Below are positions 48,829-59,900 of a DNA stretch of 64,000 nt, in pieces. A program made the position numbers and the translations under genes. Numbering within the stretch: the first letter of the stretch is position 1; every line of letters starts with the position of its first letter. The notes beneath the pieces were generated by a model. The model saw only the letters and a program-made list of their open reading frames with translations, was not told where the DNA came from and ran no database searches. The stretch comes from Chrysoperla carnea (Eukaryota; Arthropoda; Insecta; Neuroptera; Chrysopidae). Where the stretch lies: contig NC_058337.1 of assembly GCF_905475395.1 (NCBI RefSeq), positions 131,585,960-131,649,959 of the forward strand, written 5' to 3'.

Positions 48829-50569
48829 TATATAAAAAATCAACACCAAAATCTTTTTTTTCATTAAGAAATCGAATCTAAAAGGTTTCAATCAAATTGT
48901 TTGAAAAACTATTATTTTCCAAACTAAAAAATATTTATTCGAATATTTCTAAAAGTTAACTAATTCTATTTAATTTATCCGATGTCTTTTTACAGCAAAA
49001 GCACTTAAATGCGCAAAAGGTACCATATGTAGTAAATCCTCATTTCCTAGATTTTTGAAAAGTCCTCAAATGTATAAAAAAAACTATTGGCTATTCGATG
49101 AAACAAGTTTTCGTAATTTGATTTTTTTTTTAGTAATATTAGGTTTATATTCTCAACGTGATAACTCATTTTTTTTGTTCATTAGCATAATTTCAGCTCG
49201 AATTGTCGATGATGTTTCTCGTTCGAGAATATAAAGTTAATATATATTAAATAACTTGGATCTCGATGGTCAAGTTTTTTTTGATTTTTCATGAAATATG
49301 TCACTTTTTGCTTGAAAAAAAAAACATGTGTTACAATTAATTATAGAGCAGCATTTTACCAAACAATGAAAAAATGCTTCATTTTTTATTTACGTTCAAT
49401 TAAAAGAAAACTAGTTCAGTAAAATTGTACAAAAACAACGAATTTTGGAAGTAAAAGTATGCTTTACTCCTTCGAGATTATCTTAAGCTAAATTTCTGTG
49501 GATGAAAAAAACAAAACCTATTTTTCTTCCTCAAAAATTATTAATTACAGATAATTTCGATATAGTCTAGGGTTAAGCGGTGGTATTTGATGGTCGTTTC
49601 TAGAATTTGAGTCAACCTTGACATCTCATACTCTCAAATCATCAAACGACGTATCAAATACTGTCTTATAACTATTTTCTCCTCAAATTCGTTTTAGTTT
49701 TTCGCAACAATTTTACAAAATATCGATTTAATTTTTTGTGTTTTTTATTTGAGATCTACTTTATCGAAAAAAAAAAACAATTTTTAGACGTGATTTATTA
49801 TTCAATTTAATAAAAAAAAAATAAGTAGTATTTTTCGCGTTGCGATTAATAAGGGTAGGGAAATAAAAAAAAAAACGTGTTATCTTATCTCTCTTGTCAT
49901 TTATAATTGAGGATATTATTATAATTTTTTTTTTCTCTTTTTAATTTTTACTTTTCAATTATAAATTATACATTATATAATTACAAAAAATAAAAACATT
50001 ATTAAAAAACTTTATATAATGTATAAACAAAAAATAAAAAATAAAACTATATATATATATATATTTGATTTTTGAGAAACCTCTAAAAAATAAAAACAAA
50101 AAAATGGTTTAGTTGTAAAACAGAATTAAGGAAAAACTATTAAAAAAAACTATGTTAAGTGTGTCTGTGCGGCAACGTTTTGAGTGAAAATTTTTTGAAT
50201 TTTCGTATGAGATGAGACATGATGATGCTTCTTATTACGGATTTACTTAGATTCGGCCATCTAAAAAACCCGTTTAGCATGATTTAATTTTTATTTTTTG
50301 GAAAAAATAAGAGAAGATTTTCACTCTTAAGGTATACGACAGATTTGCTACGATGGCAAAAAAAATAAAACATAAAAATAAAATAAAAAACCGGTGTTCC
50401 CATCATTTGTAGGGATTATAATAATTATTATTATACTTATGTAATATTTGCTTGTACATGAAGACTTAAAATATAATATCTTTATGCACTGTGGCTATTT
50501 GATCATTTACTTTTGTTTGTTTTTTTTACTTTACGCTTCATCATCCTGAAATCCAAAAAAATTTGTAGT
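48829..50569. other. Low-complexity AT-rich flank of mask
   Basis: No gene was seen. The region has many poly-A and poly-T tracts and an (AT)n run at about 50050-50065. Several AATAAA motifs make it a possible extended 3' UTR of mask. Confidence 0.5.
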
Positions 50570-51116
50570 TAGGGTCGGATTAACCAGGAGGCAGCGTAGG
50601 CAACTGTCTATAAAATTTAATTGGAAAATTTGGATACTCAATGACAGTAAGTATTATTGTTTTTTTCGATTCATAATATCGTACTATCGTCAATTGATGA
50701 AATACTTCATACTCACAGAACAGAATCATCTGAACGATCAGAACGATCAAACCGATGCACTTATTCCGGAAATCATAGTATAATGTGTTGGAAAAGGCGC
50801 CCAGTTGGTTTTTGAATACAATATATATCCTAAGTTGATTTATGAACGTATCCCACGAAAGTATTCAAAAGACTTGAATGTAGTTGATTTTTGTCAAGAA
50901 CTTGCCGTTTTTTGAAGAGCTAGAAACCGAAATTAATAAACAATTACGTGCATTCGACCCATTATATCAGTGAAAGTATGACTTGCATGGAGCGTACCAA
51001 CGACATTTGTAAAGTGTGAACGAAGCTTCAGAAAATTGAAAGAATTTAAAACCAATCTACGTTCGACAATGAGTCAGGAACATCTATCTGGCCTCGAGAT
51101 CCTAGCTAGCCATTGA
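50570..51116 (+). pseudogene. hAT transposase C-terminal relic
   Basis: The frame 51015-51116 reads CERSFRKLKEFK, then TNLRSTMSQEHLSGLEILAS-His and a stop. This is the conserved dimerisation region at the C-terminus of hAT (ZMYM1-like) transposases, where ERSFSKLK...LRSTMSQERL is typical. Upstream the same frame is closed by a stop at 50979-50981, so only a decayed tail remains. The flanking GGTCGGATTAACCAGGAGGC and GTAGGCAACTG (50575-50615) match hAT-type ends elsewhere in the window. Confidence 0.65.
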
Positions 51117-51702
51117 AAATAAAACTACCTTTGAGACGGACTTTGATGAGCCAATGGGTTCTTTCGTAGAAACGAAAGCTCGCCGTGTATAGCTCTAGTC
51201 AATCAGGTTAGAGTCAAAAAATGCCCGGCCATAAAGGTCTTGATTTTTCAGTTGCCTTTCCTGGTTATACGTTTCCTATGCTCAATTTTATGTCACACAA
51301 ACTATGTGTATTAAAGTCATATTTGTGAGTTTTTTTAACAATTCTCTCAAACTTTGGAGAAAAAGGACGCCATTATCAAGTTTTTGTCCATGTAAAAAAA
51401 CGTTGATTCGGAGTTGGTTGGAGCACTTTCGTGTTGGTCGGAATCTTTACACATCAAGGGGCCGAAGAGCGGCCTGAGTATCTGAGAAGATGCTGCTATG
51501 TGTTTAAAATAAATATTAAAAATGGAACTTCTAAAAAAATCATAAGGATTCCAGAAATAAATTAAAACAAATTAAAAGTAACAACAAGTAATATATTAAT
51601 GTAAATGAAATTACGACCTATTTTTGTTTGTTTTAAATTTCCTATTTAAATTACAATTAATATTTAATTAAAAAAACAAACGCTTATTAATTTATAATTT
51701 CA
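51117..51702. other. Intergenic between hAT relic and EMC2
   Basis: No gene was recognised. It becomes AT-rich towards the 3' end of EMC2, whose poly(A) site should fall here on the minus strand. Confidence 0.45.
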
Positions 51703-53730
51703 TTAATTAATTTGCACAGATGCCATCATACTTTCAAGTGATGCAACCACATTTGATGAATTTTTCTTATCAACTGCAGCATACTTTTCACGTATTTTCG
51801 ATAATGCCCATTGCATTAACTTATTTGCTTCCTTTTTCTTTGGGGCTGGACATTTTTGGGATGTTGCAATGTTGTTCGATGTCTAAAAATAAAGTCGATA
51901 GTAAAAATTTTACCGAAAAATCATTTTCGATCAAAGGTAATTTTTAAGGAACGAATTTTTTCAATTAGTCCATTGAAATGTTACATTTTTTTTTTTTTGG
52001 TCTTTGTGTGTAAAAATTAGAGGACACAATTTTATTTCTTCATTGTCAAGAGGGGGTTAGTGTAAAGTTCATGTTTGTGGGGGCGCAACTCTTGTCAGAC
52101 TCTACCTCGTAAGTGGTAGGGGAAACCGTCAATATTTCTTATAAAAATAATGGACAGATAAGAGAAAACTGTGCCTAATCATTCATATAAATGTATACGA
52201 GTACTGAAGAATGGTTTTAGTTTCGCAGCGCTGTAAAACCCTAATAAATAAGGATTAATTTTTATTGATTTTGAGTTATTGAAATAATATCAAGAAATTT
52301 TATTTATAAAATATAATCAAAAAAACATATAATAGACTTTACATTTAACTAAATATCGATATTTCGATTGTAAACATTGTCAGTAGCTAAATTTATTCAT
52401 ATGACACATTAAAAACGTTCTTTACAAAGTTTACAAAAAAAATTTAGAATGAAAATTATTCCTTGGAAATTTTTATCAAAATGCTGTAATGTAATTATTT
52501 TTAAATGACTAGAAAAAAATTCTAGAGACAAAAAGAAAATTTGTTCCCAAATTTTTATCTATTTTCTTTAATAACTATGTTATTTTTGATTTAACGACTA
52601 AAAATTATGGAATCAAAGTTGTAGACAATTTAATTTGTAACCAAAAATGTGCTTGTAAATTTTCTGTACGACGAATAGTTAGCCAGATATAGCGTAAAAC
52701 CCATTTGTACCCCCTTTTTACATAATGGCGGCCGCGAGACACGATTTGCCACCCCACAAACGTGGATTTAACTACACATTAACAATGAACTTACCAAGAA
52801 AACTCCATACAATGCACGCATATTATTTGAATTGAGCTTTAACGCTTGTAAGAAATAAGCACGTGCAATTTCCATATTCTCATGTCCACCTTGCGTATAT
52901 TTAATTTCTGCCAAACGTTGATGCACCAAATGATTATGTGGATGATGTAAAACTAATTCCTCCATACAGAATGCAGCTTTTGCGTAATCTTGTTCTTGTA
53001 AATATAAATTGCATAATTCATGCCAACCTTCTTGATCTGACATAAATCTGTAATTAAATAAATTATTTATTTCATTTTTCGAGGAGCTTTCTATTAGAAA
53101 GTAGATAATAAACTTTACCTTTTTAAATACTCCGTTAATTCTTTAATAGCCTCTGGAATTCGACCTCTAGCCTCTAAAATCGCTATTCTACGCTTACGTG
53201 GCCCACTATTTGTTTCATCTCGTTTAATAATTGTATCTAATAGTTCCAATGCTTGATCGTAACGTTCTTGTGCTTCCAAAATCATCGCTTTCAATTTCAA
53301 TACACGTAAGCTACGTGGAAATTGTAGAGATAATTGTACGATACAATGTTCGGCTAAAGAAATACGATGACAATCTAATGCGGCAATAACCACTTGTTCC
53401 AAAATTACGAATTCTATTTCAATATAAAAGAAAAAGGGAAAATTAATTAAGCGACACTTTAATAACGAGCATTGTAAAGATTTGGGGGCACACCTTGATA
53501 ATATATTGCAAAACTTACTTTCATTTCCTAATTTATTAACTTTGTCTTCCAAGACATTCTCCCATAGCTCAATAATATCCTCACTTCGACGTTCATTGTC
53601 GTCACGCCAAACTCGAAATAACTCTTTGGCTTCTACGAAAATTTGTATAAAATTTTACCTTTATATTGTATTTTTACCTATTTTAAATTGTGTTACCTGT
53701 CCACGATAAATCTTCGCAATTATAGCCCAT
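51703..53730 (-). CDS. EMC2: ER membrane protein complex subunit 2
   Basis: EMC2 (TTC35) is a cytosolic TPR-containing subunit of the ER membrane protein complex, which inserts tail-anchored and multi-pass proteins. Exons on the minus strand, 5' to 3': 53697-53730, 53519-53632, 53119-53413, 52795-53047, 51703-51882. Phases agree and sum to 876 nt (291 aa plus TAA), close to the 297 aa of human EMC2. It starts [20 protein letters not shown], like the human VTWEEMRDKMRKW. TPR helices follow: [57 protein letters not shown] and [17 protein letters not shown]. The last exon, ending [12 protein letters not shown], is more diverged but keeps the [11 protein letters not shown] helix. No defects were seen. 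It is convergent with mask. Confidence 0.93.
51883..52794 (-). other. EMC2 intron 4 (912 bp)
   Basis: The largest EMC2 intron, with GTAAGT at its minus-strand start and CTA (TAG) at its end. It has no recognisable nested element apart from AT-rich runs. Confidence 0.7.
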
Positions 53731-55228
53731 TTTTTATGTTAATATATATTTTTTTTCAAATTGTTGGTTATTTGAAAATAATTTACAAATTTTTTTTTTA
53801 ATTAAAGTGAATACGTCAAAATTAATTCTAATTAATTTTAATAAATAAATAATTAAAGGGTTTCAGTCACAGAGTTCAATGATAATCGTGTTTTGTAAAT
53901 CGATAATATTCTTCTAAAGTCTGTTTCACATTCAAGCCGTATAACGGTATTGGTGTTGAGCTACTTTACGGTTGTTATAAATAAAATCCGATTTAAGGAC
54001 AGACTTTCTTAAAATTGACAGTAAATTATTCACATAAAAAGGATGTCTAGCCAAAATTTGAAGTTATTTCTGTTCGTTATGGTTTTAGAGAAAAACGTTG
54101 TTAGATTTGCAAGTTTAAGACAGGTTCATTGTGTTATACGTAAACAATGGTAAACTCACTAAGATCCATACCTCGATATTAATTTTTTTAGTTTTTGAGA
54201 TAATTAATAAAAGTTATCTCAAAATGGCAATGTTATTGTTATTGTATTGTCAACAAACAAATTTATTAAAAGTGACTTTGTCTGATATTAATTATTAGGA
54301 GAGTATCGAGAGAACACATTTGACATTTGTATAGCTTTGATCTTTTTTTTCAGTTATTTTTAAATATTTCCCGTTCCCGTGAGAACTTTGGGACAAAGTG
54401 TATATATAAAGCCTCTTGGGTATAAAGGCAACGACCTATTAAAATTTCAAGTTAATCCATCGGCTTTAATCAATCCATAAACTTACGGAAGTTAAATTTT
54501 TATATATAAAGATGATATAATTGTAATTTTTATTTATTTTTATATAAAATTACTAGCCAGCTTGTCTGGAATTCCGCAGTGCACTGCAAATCGGTGCGGT
54601 ACATTTTTAGATAGTGTGCCTATTTTTCGTCATAAGCCGACACGATAAGCTTTAAAATGAGAGGTAAATCGTAGAATTTGATAAGTGACAAGAGAGATCT
54701 CGCAGATCGGCAGAAAAACCGGCTAGATAAATAATATATTAGATTTTGTTTATTACACAATTAAACTTTCCACGAAATTAAAATTTTCACAGCTGGTAAC
54801 ATGTACGTTATTTTTTTTTATCATGCGTATTTGACACAGACCTATACATGCCAACTTTCTTTGTTGCATAACAACCTTGACAATGTCGATAATTGTTTAT
54901 TTTATTTTATTGAATTTGAATCAATTCAACAATGTTTTCCGAATCATTAGAAGAGTTTTGACCATTTTGACACAACTTCGATGCATGTCAAATGAATAGC
55001 CCACTTGTGTCTGTAATTGTTAATCAAATTTCATTGAAGAATGAGAACCGACCTTTACAATTCTTGTTTTCGATGTTGTTACTAATAGAATAAAAATGAT
55101 AAACAAACAAGCCTGTTAAATAACTGACAACTATGTATTTGAAACATATTTGAAATGATTTGAAATAAGCACAAAAAAAATACGTATATTTTAAAATTAT
55201 TAATATAAAACAAATTGTAAAAATAAAT
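53731..55228. promoter_or_regulatory. Shared 5' region of EMC2 and 104-aa frame
   Basis: About 1.5 kb between two divergent starts. No core promoter motif could be assigned. Contains no gene I can support. It would hold both 5' UTRs if the 104-aa frame is expressed. Confidence 0.35.
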
Positions 55229-55546
55229 ATGGAGAAAAGTATACAAACAAAGGGAGAAAGTGAAAAACTTTTAACAAAAACGATACGACAAAGAAAAAAA
55301 TATCTATTAAAATGTTCCGATATTCTTGATGAAATTAGTAATGCCGAAGTGAATGAAATAATGAACACAGAAATAATATTTTCAAAAGAAGAAAAAGAAA
55401 ATACAACCATCAAACGATTGGATGTCTCATCGATTAATACAAAACCATTAGAATTGTGGCCTGAAAATGAATTAATTCAATTGAAACTGAAAATGCGATT
55501 TTATCATGCATCGTTGGATAAAATGTGTAAAAGAAAATTATAAAGT
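55229..55546 (+). CDS. Unrecognised 104-aa charged protein
   Basis: A single-exon frame starting in AAAT-ATGG context (A at -3) and ending in TAA (55541-55543). I do not recognise it. It is Lys/Glu-rich and probably helical: TKTIRQRKKYLLKCSDILDE, then AEVNEIMNTEIIFSKEEKE. It ends LWPENELIQLKLKMRFYHAS and a basic tail. It has no signal peptide or membrane segment. Codon composition resembles the neighbouring real genes and an AATAAA lies at 55879-55884. The antisense frame at 55024-55413 is Phe/Ile-rich, as expected of a shadow. It could be a small lineage-specific gene or the fast-evolving orthologue of a small complex subunit. Confidence 0.55.
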
Positions 55547-56936
55547 TAAGCAAAATATTCGTAAAATGTATATAGTTCTTTTTTAACTAAATGACGGTAG
55601 AATCATAGTGACCTAAGTAATAATTTTATATTTGTGAAAGAAAAATGAAGTTTGAAAATGTGTTATTAGGTTTTAACACAGATTATAATTTATTACATAA
55701 ATAGATAGGCAACTCTACTGTACATGAAATGTTGTCCAAAAAGCCCCCTGGAGAAAGGCACTTAAAGTGAACGAACTATTTTTTTTTTAAAGTGGCGGGA
55801 ATTATGTACTATTTGAATTATTTCTATTCAGTTTATCATTTTTTTTTTTTTAAATTTGTATGTATTTATTTGTCTTCTAATAAAATAAACTGAAGTTTTT
55901 TTTGAATAAAATAATAATTTATTGCAATATTTAAAACAAAATACCATTTATTTTAATATGAACATTATTAATAACAATTAATTATTAGTTTGATGTAAGT
56001 TAAATGCAATGTAAAACCATTTTATTTCGTTAATAGTCAATTATAATCAAAATTAAACACTACCTAAATGTAATCAACACGATTAACAAGACCTAAAATA
56101 ACTCAGTACATACCATAAAAAAATCGGAAAATAATATAAACACACTTAAAACGACTAAATTATACTAATAGACCTTTTCATCATGTCATATGCGCAAGTG
56201 CAGAATTTATTTTTTCGTACTGACAGCAATAAGTAGGACTAAGATAGAAGATATTTGTTATGCATTTTATCACATTGGTTATAAATCATCATCATTTTCA
56301 TCGATTTGCTTTTGTTTCGGACAGTTGTCAAAAAAGTATTCAACCTAAGAAACTTAAATATATTTTATCTTTTTCAAGCAGCGCTTTTTGACAAGGAAAG
56401 AAGATATAAGATATGTCTTTACTTGATTGAAAACAGTCCGAAACAAAAAAGAATCATTTTGTAAATGAAAAGCCCTATTGAGAATACGCACAAAGAAATT
56501 TAACGAATTTTAATGACATGCAAACGAATTTTGAAATTAATGATTGTTTATTTATTTAAAAATATATGTTTCCCCAACAACCATTGAAATGGATAAATTA
56601 TTATCAAAACTAATAGATGACCCTACACGAATATAACGTGTAGAGCCACCTGGAGAAAGGCACCTTCAGAGAACGAAAATAGTAAAAAGTTTACAGGGAG
56701 TTGCAGATCTGTTTTAAATTAAAAACTATAATCTGTGGGAATAATGTTTATTTTGAAAAAAAAAATATATACAAGCGTTATTGTTAGCTATTAATATTTT
56801 TTTTTTTATTAATTATTGGTCCTTAATTAAATCCAGGACCAATTTTAATAGAATTTACATAAAAATTTTTATTATGTCAAAATAACTTAATGAAATATTT
56901 AAAAATTATATCCGTTTAATAACTCATTTTTCATCG
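55547..56936. other. Intergenic, convergent 3' ends
   Basis: AT-rich. A 35-bp unit around CCTGGAGAAAGGCAC occurs at about 55744 and again at about 56649. No coding sequence was found. The 3' ends of the 104-aa frame and peter pan should both lie here. Confidence 0.5.
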
Positions 56937-59900
56937 TTATCGTTTATTCTTCTTCTTGTGATTCTTATTAATTCTTCCATTTTTAACTTTATGTAATTTT
57001 TTATCAGGTTTAGTATCATTTTCTTGTTCACGTTGTGCCTTAAAACCGTATTTTGGATGACCACCACGACCACCTGGTTTTTTAGGATTTCCACCAATTG
57101 TTCGTTTATCACGATTCGAACTATTTGTTTTATCTTTATTTTTAAAACGTTTTTTAAGGAATGATTTCGGTACATTTTCATCAGCGGATGTATTGCGGTT
57201 TTTAAATCCTTTTTTTAATATTGATTTGGGTTCGCTGGAATCAGCTGATGTATTTCGATTTTTGTATCCTTTTTTTAATATTGATTTTGGTTCAAAGGAA
57301 TCTCTTGGTGTTTTGGATTTATAGTGTGGTTCAAATTTACGTTTTGGGTGCTGTGATGAGAATAAATCTAGAATAAAAAATAAAATTTATTGAATTGAAA
57401 ACCATTACAATACAAATAAGTTAATTTTTTTATTCTCTGAACCTAAACGAGGGGTGTTTATCCGCTAAGTATGTGTGGCTGTCTGTTGTATCGTAGCTCC
57501 AAAACGGGTGAACCGATTTTTTGTTTGTTTTAACGGTAATTTAATGAAGAATGTTTAAGCTATGTTTCAAGTGTAAGTTTAGAATTCCGAGCTCGAAAAA
57601 ATGCGATGATCTTCAAAATTGGTTCAGTTCGAAGAGAATTACACGGAAAAAACAATATTTGTGTAGAGTTTTTGACATTTCACTTGTTTTAGTTATGGAC
57701 ATCCCGGACAATCTTCGTCTTTTTCTCCAGGAAACACGGAAGATTACAATAGGGCATATGTCGCCATTTTCTCAAAATTGTGCAAGAAAGATTTTGTGAG
57801 TACCGGATCAGTCTATTGTAAAAGGGAACGAGGCAATGGACCGGGACGGATGGTCCTAAATACTTGAGTCTGTGGTTAATCCAGTAAAATTTTCTGTAAT
57901 TTACCCAATCCAATCAAGAGTGATTAAATCGTCTACGAGTAAGAGATGCTATTTTAAGCAGATAAAGCTAGATAACAGACTCAAACATTTCAAATCTGAC
58001 TCCCTGCAAATTGATGCAAAAAACGGTGGGAGTTCGATCGACAGTGTCCTGTCAGGAGTCCCACTATCCTTTTCTCAACTGTGCTCTAATGAGTTTCAAG
58101 CGAGCACAGTTGTATGGTCTAGCTGTAGCTATACACAGTTTGGCCTGTTGCCTGCCCTGCGCTAAGTCTCTGGAATCAAGATGCGCTTGCAGTGGCCATT
58201 ATTTGATTCAGTAAATTATGAAATATTTTGCTGTGGAAATGACAGATTCAGTTGATTGAAATTCCCTATAACGCCAGAGTGGCCCGATACCCGAACCAGT
58301 TCGACATCAAGAGTGGTTACGATCCCGTAACGGGAACACCCGTTATATTGAACAAAATTCATCTCTCTAGAATATTTTACCTTGATCAGGCTCTTCACCA
58401 ACTTCCTCACGATAATATTGAGCATCGTCATCATCTTCTCCCATAACAGCTTCATTACTTTCAGCTTGTGCACGTTTCATTAATATATCATTTTCTAATC
58501 TAGGTTTTTTCTTATCTTTTCCCATTCCCTTCAATGATTTTTCTTTTAATTCATTATTTTGTTCTTCTTTTTTCTTTTGATTTTCTTCTTGAATTTTCTT
58601 ACGTTTTTCTTTCAATTTTCTATAAACAAAACAATATTGATTAAAAACAATTAATACTGGAGACAAAATGGCAGAAACGAAGCTAAAATAGATTTCATAC
58701 TTCTTTAATTCACGTTTTTTACGAACTGCTGCAATTTCTTCTTCAGTTTTAACAACTAATTCATGGTATAAAACTTCTCCGTCCATTAAACCATCTTCAA
58801 CTTTGATTAATTGTAACGTTAGACGTGGTCCAATTTCACTTAAACGAATTGCAGACTCCCCACCTTCCATGTTACCTCGTGTAGATAATTTCTGTGCTAA
58901 TGTTACTCGACTATTTTCATCATCTTCAGCCTCACTTTCAGATAAATAAGCGGTTCTTAAAAAAATAACAAGTTTATTAAAGAAGCTTTTTAATAGTTGG
59001 TTTTAGGGAGAGGGCATTATAGAGAAAACTTACTTGGTGAAAAATTCAGATATATCATTGCATTTAGCTAAGTTTGGAACTTTTCCTTGTATGACCTTCT
59101 TAACACCTTTCGATACACCAACTGGTATAGCTTTAATGATGTAATGTCGAAAATCGATTAATTTTGTTTGTGAATTGTAATTCATTAATACACATCGTCG
59201 AATAGTATTTAAATTTACCTAGAAGAAAAGCAAAATTTAACGCAAATCTCACGTTAACATAGTTTGAAGTGAAAATTTGTTTGAGTTTTTTCTCAGATTT
59301 TCTGAGGATCGATGAATGAAAGTAATCACAGGATTAAGTAGTTGTTTCGAGAGTTTTTTAATTTTAAGGCATATTTAATCACTTCTTACAAAATCCGCAC
59401 GGATATAAAACGTACATCAAATTAAAGGGAAAAAATAGGACTCGTAACGATCATAAGTTTTCATAAAAGAGGCATCAAAAAAAAAAAGAGGTACGTTAGG
59501 GCATAATAATAATAATTAATAATACCCCTCTTATTGCTACCCAGAAAATGAATCTCTAACACCTAGATCGAGAGATGAAGCTATAGAATTCTGTCGAGGC
59601 AAACTGCCACGCAACGTGTCCTGTCAAGAGCCTCAAAATTCTCCTCAACTGTGCCCTAAATAATTCAGGCGAACACAGTCGAATGGTTCAACATGATTAC
59701 CTTGCCGTAGCCATTCTTTGATTCGGTAAATTACGGGAGTATATTGTTATGTGAAAAGGATTGAGACGACCTTTCTCGTACCAACGAGTCTGCTGCTTCA
59801 TTATTTCCGTGCATTAGGGCAAACATTGAACTATTTTCCTTTTACAAATTGTTTTGAATTTCCAATTTTCATGAGAACACTTCGAGACTTAGAGTAAATT

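Noticed and set aside
50052..50067. (AT)n run as a functional site
   Set aside because: Simple microsatellite in a very AT-rich region. No reason to assign a function.
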